Shown one piece after another: positions 1 to 9,579 of a DNA stretch of 64,000 bases; position 1 is the stretch's first letter, and each line of letters starts with the position of its first letter. Below the pieces are notes generated by a model that was not told where the DNA came from, searched no databases, and worked only from the letters and a program-made list of their open reading frames with translations. The DNA comes from JAFAGO01 sp031987605 (GTDB lineage Bacteria > Bacteroidota > Bacteroidia > Flavobacteriales > Weeksellaceae). The DNA lies in assembly GCA_031987605.1 (NCBI GenBank), contig DALZZF010000004.1, forward strand, positions 1-64,000, read 5' to 3'. The translations under genes and the position numbers were made by a program.

Positions 1-13
1 GTGTTTTGCAGTT

Positions 14-129
14 TGACCTCCAAGAGGTCATATTTTTATAGAAATGAGTAATGTTCAAAAGATTCGACTCCTTCGGAGTCGAACATTCAACAAATTTTGT
101 TCTATAAAAATTTGAATCCTTCGGATTCA
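14..129. repeat. Cluster of three short hairpins with a nested inverted repeat
   Basis: Three perfect hairpins lie in a row: 14-30 (7-bp stem, CAA loop), 63-83 (9-bp stem, TTC loop) and 113-129 (7-bp stem, TTC loop). The middle hairpin is enclosed by a 12-bp perfect inverted repeat, 32-43 against 100-111. None has a proper T-tract, so they do not look like ordinary terminators. They sit in the gene-free stretch 1-325 beyond the end of the polysaccharide locus. Interpretation as REP-like elements is inference. Confidence 0.7.
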
Positions 130-264
130 TCGCATCAGTATTATCTAATATTTTTGCATAGTCCCCAGATTTTGCTTCTGTTCCTCAATTTCCTTTTTCA
201 TGAGAGCATACCATTTTATTACTCAAAGGATTTATCGGAACATCATTTCTACTGTTCATACCAA

Positions 265-292
265 ATAAAAAACCGGTCCTTTTATGGACCGG
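265..292 (-). terminator. Rho-independent terminator of the mannan locus
   Basis: On the minus strand a 7-bp perfect GC-rich stem (CCGGTCC/GGACCGG, 6-nt loop) at 273-292 is followed by a T-run (the A-run at 265-272 on the plus strand). It lies 33 nt past the stop of the GH97 gene, the last gene of the long minus-strand series, and probably ends that operon. Confidence 0.85.
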
Positions 293-325
293 CTCCCCTA
301 TTTACCTTATGATAAGAGCCGTGAT

Positions 326-2275
326 TTATTCAATCACCGCAGCAAATCCACCATTACGGACCATCTTAATTTTCAGCATTTCTCCTTTTTTGGTCTGTGC
401 TTCTTTTTTACGGTAGTCCATTGCCTGTCTTCCGGCATTAATTCCGTCCTCGAAAGACGTGATTTTGTAAGAACGTCCGCCTTCCAAAAAGTTCAGCGGA
501 ATTTCAAAAGTTCTTTCCTTTTGTGAGTTATTGGTCATTCCGCCGATATACCATTTGTTGCCCTTTCTTTTTGCAACAATGGCATATTCACCCGCTACTG
601 CTTTTAATGCTTTGGTTTCATCCCATGTGGTGGGAACCTGTGTGATAAATTCTGTACATTCTGCATTGCGATAGTACATCGTAGGGTTGTCGGCCAGCAT
701 TTGCAGACCACTTTCAAAAATTACAAATAAAGCCATTTGATAAGCTCTCGTACCGATACTCGCAGAATTTGGACGATCTGCACGGTAAACATTAGGCTGC
801 ATGCTGATCATTGCGCCCGGCGTATAATCCATCGGACCCACGGCATTCCTCATAAACGGGAAAAAGACACTGTTGTCCGGCGTGCAACCGCCCATTTGTT
901 CCATTCCGCGGACCCCTTCGTAGGAAATGATATTCGGGTATTTATATTCCAGACCTTTCGGGCTGATGGAACCGTGATAATCCACAAACAACTGATATTT
1001 GGCTGCTTCAGCTGCCACTCTTTCGTAATAATCCATCATCCATTGATCACTGCGATCCATAAAATCGATTTTCACGCCTTTTACGCCCCATTCAGAAAAT
1101 GTTTTGAAAAGTTCCATATTGTTTTCAACAGTTAGCCAGGTAAGCCACAAAACGATTCCGACATTTTTTTCTTTTCCGTAGCGGATCAGTTCATGAACAT
1201 CCACCGCAGGATTTGGAGTGTACGGATCGCGGGTGCTTTTTGCCCAGCCTTCATCCATGATGATGTATTCGATGCCGTATTTTGAGGCAAAATCGATGTA
1301 ATATTTGTAGGTATCCAGATTGTAACCGGCCACAAAATTGACATCCGGACCGTATGGCGAGGCATCATTCCACCATTCCCAGCTTACTTTTCCGGGCTTA
1401 ATCCAGCTGGTATTTTTAATCTGGCTTTTCGGTGCGAGCTGATAAGTTATGGTGTTTTCAATCAACTGACGGTCGTCATTCGTAATGACGAAAAAACGCC
1501 ATGGAAAGGTGCGTATTCCTTTTGTTTTTGCAATATAATTTGCTTCTTTTACCAATTTTACACTTCTGTCGCCATCATCACCAAAAGCCAGCGGCTGTTT
1601 GGGAAATGCGGCGCTAAGGCCATTATTTCCGTTCCCTTTCAGGAACATCGCTGGATAATCGGAAACATCGGATTCTGCAATTAAAATTTTATATTGATTT
1701 TTGGTATCCACGAGTACGGGGAGCGTAGACATTTTATCTGCAGGCTTCCATTCATTGCTCTGAACGTGCGAATAAGGTTCTTCATAAGCGGTTTTAAATC
1801 CGCCGGGTTGCTGTAAATGTAAAGTATATGCAGACGGGAAATTAACATTAAAATCTTCTGCTGTCACTTCAATATCTCCTTTTCTGGAGGTCACAAACCG
1901 ATAGGCTACACCATCATTAAAGGCGCGGAATTCCAAAGCATAACCGCCCTTGAAATCTAAGGTCAGCTGGTTGTATTTGTTTTTGACTTTTGAAAACTTA
2001 AGGGGAATAACCGGAGTCAGTGTTTCATCAACGGAAGTTTTTTTCTGACCGGATAGTTTTGGTTGCTCGCCCAAAACCTCTTTACCGATATGCAGTGCCG
2101 GAGCATTGTCTTTCAGTAAAACAGTACCATTGGCAAAAACGGAATATAGAATTCTATCACCAACATCCACTACCACTTTCAGTTCGTTGTTGGGGGAAGT
2201 CAGTTCAATTTTTTTTTGTCCGAAGATCATGGTGCACATGAAACACAGCAACGGGATTAACCTGTATTTGTTCAT
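326..2275 (-). CDS. GH97 retaining alpha-glycosidase (alpha-galactosidase type)
   Basis: A 649-residue exported enzyme that should remove terminal alpha-linked sugars, probably alpha-galactose, in the periplasm. Residues 1-19 form a type I signal peptide ending MIFGQ. The N-terminal beta-sandwich (about 20-280) and the (beta/alpha)8 catalytic domain (about 290-560) have normal GH97 size. The segment VKIDFMDRSDQ puts an Asp at 404, the place of the catalytic nucleophile of retaining GH97 enzymes, and a Glu at 459 in RGMEQ is 55 residues later, as in the characterised retaining family member. Inverting SusB-like members have Gly at the Asp position, as does the second GH97 of this window. It is the last gene of the mannan operon, 48 nt after the esterase gene. 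Activity on beta-L-arabinopyranosides cannot be excluded. Confidence 0.9.
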   Translation of the reverse strand: MNKYRLIPLLCFMCTMIFGQKKIELTSPNNELKVVVDVGDRILYSVFANGTVLLKDNAPALHIGKEVLGEQPKLSGQKKTSVDETLTPVIPLKFSKVKNKYNQLTLDFKGGYALEFRAFNDGVAYRFVTSRKGDIEVTAEDFNVNFPSAYTLHLQQPGGFKTAYEEPYSHVQSNEWKPADKMSTLPVLVDTKNQYKILIAESDVSDYPAMFLKGNGNNGLSAAFPKQPLAFGDDGDRSVKLVKEANYIAKTKGIRTFPWRFFVITNDDRQLIENTITYQLAPKSQIKNTSWIKPGKVSWEWWNDASPYGPDVNFVAGYNLDTYKYYIDFASKYGIEYIIMDEGWAKSTRDPYTPNPAVDVHELIRYGKEKNVGIVLWLTWLTVENNMELFKTFSEWGVKGVKIDFMDRSDQWMMDYYERVAAEAAKYQLFVDYHGSISPKGLEYKYPNIISYEGVRGMEQMGGCTPDNSVFFPFMRNAVGPMDYTPGAMISMQPNVYRADRPNSASIGTRAYQMALFVIFESGLQMLADNPTMYYRNAECTEFITQVPTTWDETKALKAVAGEYAIVAKRKGNKWYIGGMTNNSQKERTFEIPLNFLEGGRSYKITSFEDGINAGRQAMDYRKKEAQTKKGEMLKIKMVRNGGFAAVIE

Positions 2276-2323
2276 TTTTATCGTTTTTATGGGAATGAGT
2301 ATTTGTTTTAATGATTTGAATTT

Positions 2324-3673
2324 TTATGGATTCTGTTTCTTTAACGTTTTCAGGTAATGGTCAATACTTTCCGCCCAGAGACCGCCCAGAATCTCGGCTC
2401 CTTTCTGGTTCGGGTGAAGATAAAACGTGCCTGAATTTCCGGACTGTGGTTCCAGATACTGTTTATAATTCTTTCTGAAAATATCGAATCCTTTTTGATC
2501 TCCAACAGTCACAAATGACGGATTTTTTTTCGCCAGGCGTTTGATGACGGGACGATAACTTTTTAAACGATCGAGACCTTCCTGAAGATAAACCGCAGAA
2601 TTATGGGTATTCGGGCTGTACCAAAGTGGCATTTGCAATACAAATTTTGCTTTCGGATAGGCCCGATGCAAATGGTCAATAATCGTTTGCATATTTTTTT
2701 CATACGTTTCCGGCGAAACGGGCGCGCCTTCTGTTCCTTTCACGGCACTGTCATTGGTGCCGAGTTTTATGGAAAAAATTAAAGTTTCACCGTCTTTATA
2801 CATTTTATCCGCAGCATCGGTCACTTTTTTAAAAGCCTGAGTTCCGGGCAGGAAATTGAATGTAGTGAAACCGCTGATGCCGCAATTAGCATACTGAACC
2901 TCATGCCCGAGGCTGTCCAGATCTTTTGCAGCGATGGCCGGCGGTGTCTGTTTCAGATAGGTGGCTTCTGTAATGCTGTTTCCAATGAATATGACATCAA
3001 TTTTATCTTTAGCCGGTTGCGGAAAATTCCTTTTGGGATCAATCGTTTTTGCGATTACTCTTGCCATCACGGCAGTTCCTTTTTCATTGGGATGAACGGT
3101 GTCGTACACAAAATCGGCTTTTCCAACCAGCGGTGTATGCAGGTCAATAATGGTAGAGTTTGTTTTTTGTGCCACTTCTTTCACCCGCGGAATTACTTCA
3201 TTGATAATCACGCTGTCATCAACCGGTAAAAAGTTGTTGGGAAAGGTTGGCAGCGGATAACAAACGTAAATTTTGGGCTTGCCGGGAAGGGCTTTAAAGG
3301 AATTGACGAATTCTACATAATCCTTCACAAAATCATCTTTATATTGCCAGTTTTTAGGTTTTGCATCATTGGTCCCCATTTTAATAATGACAATATCCGG
3401 ATTCCAGGCCAGCACGTCTTTGTATTTTTGTTCATTCCAGTACGGATGATCTCCTTTTTTGAGCATCGTTCTCGCACTGATGCCATAATTGCGCACTTCG
3501 TATCCTTTTCCAAGAAGTTTTTGCAGAATAGCAGGGTATTTCTGATCTGCGGCTAAAGCGCTGTTTTCGGTGATGCTGTTTCCCACGCAGGCTACTTTCA
3601 GCTGTGCTCTGATATTGGCGAAAGCAAAAAACATCAAAAGGCAAATTAGCCAGGTTTTATAATTTTTGGTCAT
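2324..3673 (-). CDS. Secreted tandem SGNH/GDSL esterase
   Basis: A 449-residue exported protein with two complete SGNH-hydrolase domains. The first (about residues 25-215) has block I as VGNSIT, a GTND block III and a TVHPNEKG block V carrying catalytic Asp/His. The second (about 225-445) repeats these as IGNSIT, LGTND and LHPNQKG. Both halves keep Ser, Asn, Asp and His, so both may be active. Such domains in sugar loci remove acetyl or other acyl esters from polysaccharides; the exact ester is not visible. A signal peptide ends near residue 23 (ANIRAQ). It sits between the GH67 and GH97 genes, 6 nt after the GH67 stop, and is probably cotranscribed. One domain may bind rather than cleave; I cannot tell. 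Confidence 0.85.
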   Translation of the reverse strand: MTKNYKTWLICLLMFFAFANIRAQLKVACVGNSITENSALAADQKYPAILQKLLGKGYEVRNYGISARTMLKKGDHPYWNEQKYKDVLAWNPDIVIIKMGTNDAKPKNWQYKDDFVKDYVEFVNSFKALPGKPKIYVCYPLPTFPNNFLPVDDSVIINEVIPRVKEVAQKTNSTIIDLHTPLVGKADFVYDTVHPNEKGTAVMARVIAKTIDPKRNFPQPAKDKIDVIFIGNSITEATYLKQTPPAIAAKDLDSLGHEVQYANCGISGFTTFNFLPGTQAFKKVTDAADKMYKDGETLIFSIKLGTNDSAVKGTEGAPVSPETYEKNMQTIIDHLHRAYPKAKFVLQMPLWYSPNTHNSAVYLQEGLDRLKSYRPVIKRLAKKNPSFVTVGDQKGFDIFRKNYKQYLEPQSGNSGTFYLHPNQKGAEILGGLWAESIDHYLKTLKKQNP

Positions 3674-3679
3674 AGTAGA

Positions 3680-5854
3680 TTATTTTTTGAAATAAAGGGT
3701 TGAATCCCAATCATAAGGAAAAGGGATCTTTTGATAATATTCTAAAGAATGTTTTGGTTTCTCAAAGGATTCAGGAATAGGTTTCCCCGAATATTTTCCG
3801 AAGAAAAGAACGCAGGCATCTCGCCACCAACGGGCTTCATTTTCCTGCATTTTCAGCAGAGTACGGGTGTGTTCAAATCTTTCCTGATCGATTTTTCCGT
3901 CCAGCGAAGCCCAGATCTTTTCCATCTCTTCAACCGATTGTACACCCTGATAATAGTGGCTCACCATTTCATCCCACAGGGTTTTTCCTGAGCGCATTTT
4001 ATAATCCCAGGAAACACGGTGAAACCAAAGCAACAGATTCTCGGGACAGCTTTTTAATGAATTAAATTCCTCACGCAGCGGCGAATGATATTGGCCTACT
4101 GCGTTTGTGCCCTGTGAAGACCGATCAATTCCGATTCCGTCTTTAGACACTTTATGATAATCCGAAGCCTTCCACGTGGGATCATCATGCCAGGGTTCGG
4201 GGCCGTTGTGGGTATCGTAATTCATGATATGATTAAGCCCCAGCGGCATCATGTAATTCACGGCGGCTTCCCGCGACATCAACATGATTTTCTGAATAGG
4301 TCTGATGATTTCTTCTTTGTTGGAAAAGGTCATTCTAATCCATTCTTCAGAAAGTTCTTTCGCGGTGAGATCCGGATTCCAGGCCAGTCGCCCAAAGGCA
4401 TGCCAGTTGGCCTGCCCGAAAAGATGACCGGTCCAGTTCATATCGGTACCGATATTAGGTACGCCGGCAATTCCTGAAATTCCGTGGCTTTTCTTATAGT
4501 TCTGCAATACTTTGGATACCGTGGAGCCTTTTCCGTTTTCATACGTGTCCGACTGCAAAGTTTCTTCGAATAACGATCCGAGATATACCAAATGCATAGA
4601 GTGTCCCAAATTTTCCTGTGTGATCTGAACTTCCATCGCTAAAGCCGTTTTCGGCATTGCACCGAAAAGCGGATGAAAAGGTTCGCGCGGCTGAAAGTCA
4701 ATCGGTCCGTTTTTCGGCTGCACAAAAACATTGCGGGCAAACTGGCCATTCAGGGGTTTAAATTCCTGATAACCGTTCATCACACGATCGATATGCCGTT
4801 CGTTCTGATAGACAAATGCTCGCCAGAAAACCACGCCGCCGTAAGGTTCCAGCGCTTCCGCCATCATGTTGGCACCATCGGCATGCGTACGTCCGTAATC
4901 CTGAGGGCCGGGCTGGCCTTCGGAATTTGCCTTCACCAAAAAACCTCCAAAATCGGGAATAATGCTGTAAATTTCTTTTACTTTATCTTTCCACCATTGG
5001 CGAACCCTCGGATCTGCAGGATCTGCGGTTGGAAGACCGCCGATTTCTTTCGGTGCACTGAACCGTGCAGTGAGATACACCCGAATTCCATACGGACGAA
5101 ACGCATCCGCCAGACCGGAAGCCTTTACGAGCCATTCCGTACGCAGGCTTTTTGCATTGGCATTTACGTTATTCAGCACCGCTCCGTTGATGCCGACAGA
5201 AGCATTTGCGCGGGCATAATCGGTAAGCCGTTGGTCTTTATACATCGGCAGCCGTTCCCAGTCCCACAGTGTAAAGCCGGCATATCCGCGCTCGATGGTG
5301 CCATCCAGATTATCCCAGTGATTCAGGACGCGGTATTGGAGTTTGGGTTCCTCTTTAATGGCGAGGTGTTCCAATGGCTGGTTGGTCTGCATGAGTTTCA
5401 GATAATGGAAAACACCATACAGAATGCCGATGTCATTCTTTGCCGCCAGTACTGTGACAGGATTTCCTCCTATTTTTGTGGAACGGATGATAAATCCTTC
5501 GTCGTCGAGCTGATTGATTTCATTGACAAAACTGAGCTGCGCAATCCACTTCGAAGATTGATTCGTGCCGATGATAAGGGTCTGTTTTGAAATTTTCCCG
5601 TTTTCTTCCGGTTGAAGATCAAGCATTCCCAAAAGTCCTTTTTTAAGTTCGGCTTTGGCGGCTTTCAAGCGTGGTGAAGTGGCTTCAAAAATTATATTTT
5701 TATGAAGTTCACGGTACGTTTTATAATTTCCAGAATTTTCAATTTTCGTGTATCTCAGCCAAAGATCATAACCATTTTCGGCATGGGCTTTATCTGCAAA
5801 ACATAAAATCATTAATACCAAAATTAAAAATCTGTATTTTAAATGTAATTGCAT
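3680..5854 (-). CDS. aguA: GH67 alpha-glucuronidase
   Basis: A 724-residue exported enzyme of family GH67, which releases alpha-1,2-linked (4-O-methyl-)glucuronic acid from the non-reducing end of oligosaccharides. The signal peptide ends near residue 25 (DKAHA). The body has the family's three-part layout: N-terminal GH67 domain, (beta/alpha)8 barrel, and C-terminal helical domain. The acid Glu lies at 312 in KANSEGQPG; the paired base candidates are Asp386 in GPIDFQPR and Glu414 in QITQEN, 28 residues apart as in the Cellvibrio enzyme. GH67 normally occurs with xylan genes, but no xylanase, GH43 or GH115 gene is seen here; its neighbours are mannan enzymes. It lies 12 nt downstream of the GH2 gene. 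Family assignment is very secure; the natural substrate in this locus is open. Confidence 0.95.
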   Translation of the reverse strand: MQLHLKYRFLILVLMILCFADKAHAENGYDLWLRYTKIENSGNYKTYRELHKNIIFEATSPRLKAAKAELKKGLLGMLDLQPEENGKISKQTLIIGTNQSSKWIAQLSFVNEINQLDDEGFIIRSTKIGGNPVTVLAAKNDIGILYGVFHYLKLMQTNQPLEHLAIKEEPKLQYRVLNHWDNLDGTIERGYAGFTLWDWERLPMYKDQRLTDYARANASVGINGAVLNNVNANAKSLRTEWLVKASGLADAFRPYGIRVYLTARFSAPKEIGGLPTADPADPRVRQWWKDKVKEIYSIIPDFGGFLVKANSEGQPGPQDYGRTHADGANMMAEALEPYGGVVFWRAFVYQNERHIDRVMNGYQEFKPLNGQFARNVFVQPKNGPIDFQPREPFHPLFGAMPKTALAMEVQITQENLGHSMHLVYLGSLFEETLQSDTYENGKGSTVSKVLQNYKKSHGISGIAGVPNIGTDMNWTGHLFGQANWHAFGRLAWNPDLTAKELSEEWIRMTFSNKEEIIRPIQKIMLMSREAAVNYMMPLGLNHIMNYDTHNGPEPWHDDPTWKASDYHKVSKDGIGIDRSSQGTNAVGQYHSPLREEFNSLKSCPENLLLWFHRVSWDYKMRSGKTLWDEMVSHYYQGVQSVEEMEKIWASLDGKIDQERFEHTRTLLKMQENEARWWRDACVLFFGKYSGKPIPESFEKPKHSLEYYQKIPFPYDWDSTLYFKK

Positions 5855-5866
5855 TCCGTTATTTTT

Positions 5867-8800
5867 TTAATTTACAGCTTGAATTCGGAATGAATAATTA
5901 ACTGGAGTATTGATTGGAATCATGTATTTTTCCAATGGGCGTGGACCACAGCTTGCGTTGCCAAGGCCTTGCTGCATTGCATCGAGACTAAGATAGACTT
6001 CCGGCTTGCGGATTTTGTCCAGCATAAAATCGTGTTTGGCGTTCCATGCTTCCTGATCCGTAAAATGCAGCGCACTGAAATTCATTTGATCTTTAGAAGT
6101 AATCCGCAGTCCTTTACTTTCTTTATTCAACACTTGTATCCAGCGAATCCCTTCTCTGTTGCCCATACTTTGCGCACGCACGTAATGCTCCGCTTCCATG
6201 TCTTTTGCAGTCGTTTCATAGAGGCCTACAAATGCAGCCACTTTTCGGTCGTTGTAATTTTCATGAGGTCCGTTGCCGTAATACTGAACCGTTTCATAAC
6301 CGGCAGGAACTACAAGCTGTAATCCCAAACGGCGGACAATATCTGCGTTTTCAGGTTTGGTGAATGAGGCATCCACATCCAGCGTACCATTGCCGTAAAT
6401 GGTATATTTAATGAACAGCGGAATCTGAATTCCTGATTCGTTTTTTATAGTCACCGTACTTTGAAACAGTACTGTTAATGCTTTTTTATCTTGGGAAAGC
6501 TGATGGCTGAACAAAGGGGTTCCATAAACGGTATCGTAATAGTTTTGGTCGGCATATTTATCATTATTTACCGATCTGTACCAGTTGAATGATAATCCTG
6601 CCTGATTCTGGATCATCTGTTTCCCGTCATAAACGAGAGATTTCAATGTTCCTATTTTTTTATCAATAATCAGATTGAATTTTTGTCCTGAAACATTTAG
6701 TAAACCGGTTTCATCTTTTACGGTTAATTCTTTCATATTTGATGTATTGATCGTAGCAAGAGCAGCGCGCTCTTTCAGTAAAAATTGTTCTGCTGCAATG
6801 GTGTAATCTTTTTCTGCCCAAGAATTTGACTCTTTAAGTGTGGCATAAACATTTAGAAAATACTCGCTTCCTGCTTGAAAATTACGGTCAAATGGAATAT
6901 TGATGACTGTTTTTTGATTCGGAATCAGATCTGGGGCAGCCATGGTTCCAGATTGAATGGTTTTTCCATCTTTCAGAACTTCCCATTTCAAGTTAAAATC
7001 CGACAGGTTGGTGAAATTGTATCCATTTTCTATTTCCACACGACCACTGAGCAAAGCGGTTGGTCTCAATTTAATGTACTGATATACTTTTTTAACTTCC
7101 TGCAATTTAGCGGTAATTCTTCTGTCCGGTGTTGTGAGTCCATTGCAAGAAAAATCTCCGTCATTGGGTTTATCTCCGAAATCTCCACCATAGAAAAAAC
7201 GGCTTTTAGGCTCACCAATTTTATTTAAACCTTGATCTACCCAATCCCAGATACAGCCGCCAATCATACGCTGAGAATGATTTTCAATATAATCCCAATA
7301 TTCGGCAAGATTTCCCATGGCATTTCCCATGGCATGAACATATTCACAAAGAAAATAAGGCTGGGTAGAATCTTCATTATCAATTCTGATGAGGTCATCC
7401 ACTGAATTATACATGGCAGAACGGAGATCTGCAATTTCACTTTTCCCTTCATAATGAATGGGGCGTGTTGGATCTAGTTCTCTTGCACGTTTTGCCATGG
7501 CATCAAAATTTCTTCCGTTGCTGCCTTCATTCCCCAAAGACCAAAAAATAACGGACGGATGGTTTCTGTCGCGCTGAATCATGCGTTCGATACGATCTAC
7601 ATAAGCAGGTTCCCAACTTGATCGGTCAGAAATTGTTCCGTTGCCGTGATTTTCCAGATCGGCTTCATCCATCACATACAAACCATAATAATCATACAGC
7701 GCATACATTTTTGAGCTGTTCGGGTAATGGCTGGTGCGGATGGTGTTGATGTTGTGTTTTTTCATCAGCACAATGTCTTCAATCATCGAAGATACCGGAA
7801 CTGCTTTTCCGTATTCCGGATGGATATCATGGCGATTGACACCTTTAAAGAATATCGGCTGATTATTCACATATACTCTTTTATCTTTGATTTCAATTTT
7901 GCGGAAACCAAATTTTGAAGATAGGGCTTCCGTTTCTTTTCCTTTGTTGTCCTGTAGGGAAACAATCACCGTGTAGAGATTCGGGGTTTCGGCAGACCAG
8001 AGTTTTGGATTTTCCACGGTGGCACTCAGCAGAATATCGCTGCTCTGATTGCCGCCTACCTGAATTTTCTGATCCAGTGTTTTGATGGTATTTCCTTTTG
8101 CATCCAGTAAGGAAACCTGAATTTTTTGATTTCCGGATGATTTTGCATCGTAATTCCGAATCTGTGCTTTTATGCTGAATTCACTTTTGGAGAAATCATT
8201 TCCGGTGAATTTCGAATCCAGATGATAATCATAAATATGGACTTTTGGCACGGCGTAAAGAAAAACATCACGATGAATTCCGCTCAGGCGGAACATGTCC
8301 TGATCTTCGATATAGCTTGCATCAGTCCAGCGGTAGGCTTCCACGGCAATCGAATTTTCTCCTTTTTTAAGGTATTGGGTGATGTTGAATTCCGCATCAT
8401 TGTTTGCGCCTTCGCTGTAACCTACTTTTTCACCATTAATCCACACATAAATTCCGCTATAAACACCATCAAAATGCAAAATCACTTCTTTATCATTCCA
8501 GTCGGAAGGAAGAGTGAAATTGCGACGGTAAGATCCCACAGGATTTGGTTCTTTTTCGCTGGTATAGCCTTTCTGTGGCTGAATCAGCGGCGGCCTGTTT
8601 ACATAAGGATAGGTAATATTGGTATAAATCGGCGTACCATAGCGCAGCATTTCCCAGTTGGAAGGAACATGAATTTCTTTCCATTTGGAAACATCATAAT
8701 CGGTTTTGTAGAAATCTACAGGGCGTTCCGAAGGTTGTTTCACCCAATTGAATTTCCAGTTTCCGTTGAGTGAAAGATAATACGATGATTTTGATTCCAG

Positions 8801-9439
8801 CCAAGGTTGTTCAAAATGAGGATCTGCTTTTAGTTTGGCAACATTTGGATAGGGAATATACGTTACATGCCCAATTTCTTTATTAACGGCAAATATGGTT
8901 TCATTTTCCCATTCGGTATTTCCACGTACGGTATAATCTGCAGAGGTTTTCAAGGATGTTTCTTCTAAACGCCAGAGTTGTGAAGAGTTTGGAATCTGGC
9001 TGACTGTTGCGCCGTTTTTTTCTTCACCACCAATTGCGAGAGGCATTCCACTAACACGATGTGTAATTTGGTAAGCTCCTGTACCGGTTACCTGAATTTT
9101 CCATTGCTGATTTGGATTGGTTAAATTTTCCATCCATTGCACAATAGGACTTCCAGAACCTGTTTGTATATCCCCATTATCCAGTGCATAGCTACTGTAA
9201 GGGTTGGAGATTATATAGTTTCCGTCCTTCAATTTTTGAATCTTCCATATCTGGCCTTTATTGCCTTCTTCTTTTTTGGAAAGATAAATTTTGGCATTAT
9301 TCTCAAAACTATCGTGATTGTCGATCACCAATCCAGAAGGACTGCTGATTCGGTAGAGCACATCAGGATTAATTTCCTGGCCAAACATCCACAATGAACA
9401 AACAAACAAGACGAATACTAAAATCTCTTTTTTTATCAT
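5867..9439 (-). CDS. GH2 beta-galactosidase with N-terminal ricin-type lectin domain
   Basis: An 1190-residue exported enzyme. After a signal peptide (to about residue 21) a ricin-type beta-trefoil domain covers about 25-160, shown by repeated QxW motifs (QIWKI, QQWKI, QLWRL). The rest is a full-length LacZ-type GH2 protein: sugar-binding jelly roll (about 210-395), immunoglobulin-like domain, catalytic barrel (about 515-800), and a C-terminal beta-galactosidase small-chain domain. The acid/base Glu is 638 in SLGNEG; the nucleophile is Glu699 in FLCEY. Such enzymes cleave terminal beta-galactose; the lectin domain probably holds the enzyme near galactose-containing polymer. The gene follows the GH92 gene after a 140-nt gap that contains a repeat element. 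Other beta-glycosidase specificities within GH2 are possible. Confidence 0.93.
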   Translation of the reverse strand: MIKKEILVFVLFVCSLWMFGQEINPDVLYRISSPSGLVIDNHDSFENNAKIYLSKKEEGNKGQIWKIQKLKDGNYIISNPYSSYALDNGDIQTGSGSPIVQWMENLTNPNQQWKIQVTGTGAYQITHRVSGMPLAIGGEEKNGATVSQIPNSSQLWRLEETSLKTSADYTVRGNTEWENETIFAVNKEIGHVTYIPYPNVAKLKADPHFEQPWLESKSSYYLSLNGNWKFNWVKQPSERPVDFYKTDYDVSKWKEIHVPSNWEMLRYGTPIYTNITYPYVNRPPLIQPQKGYTSEKEPNPVGSYRRNFTLPSDWNDKEVILHFDGVYSGIYVWINGEKVGYSEGANNDAEFNITQYLKKGENSIAVEAYRWTDASYIEDQDMFRLSGIHRDVFLYAVPKVHIYDYHLDSKFTGNDFSKSEFSIKAQIRNYDAKSSGNQKIQVSLLDAKGNTIKTLDQKIQVGGNQSSDILLSATVENPKLWSAETPNLYTVIVSLQDNKGKETEALSSKFGFRKIEIKDKRVYVNNQPIFFKGVNRHDIHPEYGKAVPVSSMIEDIVLMKKHNINTIRTSHYPNSSKMYALYDYYGLYVMDEADLENHGNGTISDRSSWEPAYVDRIERMIQRDRNHPSVIFWSLGNEGSNGRNFDAMAKRARELDPTRPIHYEGKSEIADLRSAMYNSVDDLIRIDNEDSTQPYFLCEYVHAMGNAMGNLAEYWDYIENHSQRMIGGCIWDWVDQGLNKIGEPKSRFFYGGDFGDKPNDGDFSCNGLTTPDRRITAKLQEVKKVYQYIKLRPTALLSGRVEIENGYNFTNLSDFNLKWEVLKDGKTIQSGTMAAPDLIPNQKTVINIPFDRNFQAGSEYFLNVYATLKESNSWAEKDYTIAAEQFLLKERAALATINTSNMKELTVKDETGLLNVSGQKFNLIIDKKIGTLKSLVYDGKQMIQNQAGLSFNWYRSVNNDKYADQNYYDTVYGTPLFSHQLSQDKKALTVLFQSTVTIKNESGIQIPLFIKYTIYGNGTLDVDASFTKPENADIVRRLGLQLVVPAGYETVQYYGNGPHENYNDRKVAAFVGLYETTAKDMEAEHYVRAQSMGNREGIRWIQVLNKESKGLRITSKDQMNFSALHFTDQEAWNAKHDFMLDKIRKPEVYLSLDAMQQGLGNASCGPRPLEKYMIPINTPVNYSFRIQAVN

Positions 9440-9473
9440 TTTTTTTAATTTAAAAACTTTTAAAACCTTTTAA

Positions 9474-9550
9474 AACCTGATTATAATTTTACCGAAATTT
9501 TTTATGTAGCCATAGAAAATCATCTTTGCTAAATTTACACCGGCTCTTAA
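9474..9550. repeat. Copy 1 of a ~76-bp intergenic repeat
   Basis: This stretch between the GH92 and GH2 genes closely matches 30016-30090. Both contain the block AAAATCATCTTTGCT, preceded by ATTTTAC and an A/T-rich run, and end in CACMGGC...TTAA. Overall agreement by eye is about three bases in four, with small gaps. It is noncoding. Both copies lie between same-direction polysaccharide genes. Confidence 0.65.
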
Positions 9551-9579
9551 TCAACCTTCACATTTTTTATTACAAGAAA

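Noticed and set aside
4673..5590. 305-codon plus-strand ORF opposite the GH67 gene
   Set aside because: The protein has no known motifs, is rich in Ile, His and Arg as antisense frames are, and lies wholly inside a secure GH67 gene.
8222..8773. 183-codon plus-strand ORF in the GH2 region
   Set aside because: Antisense to conserved GH2 sequence; no start signal or recognisable domain.
2324..9439. GH67, SGNH and GH2 genes as a xylan locus
   Set aside because: No xylanase, GH43, GH115 or separate SusC/SusD pair is present, and the genes continue the mannan series on the same strand; kept as a decorated-mannan hypothesis.
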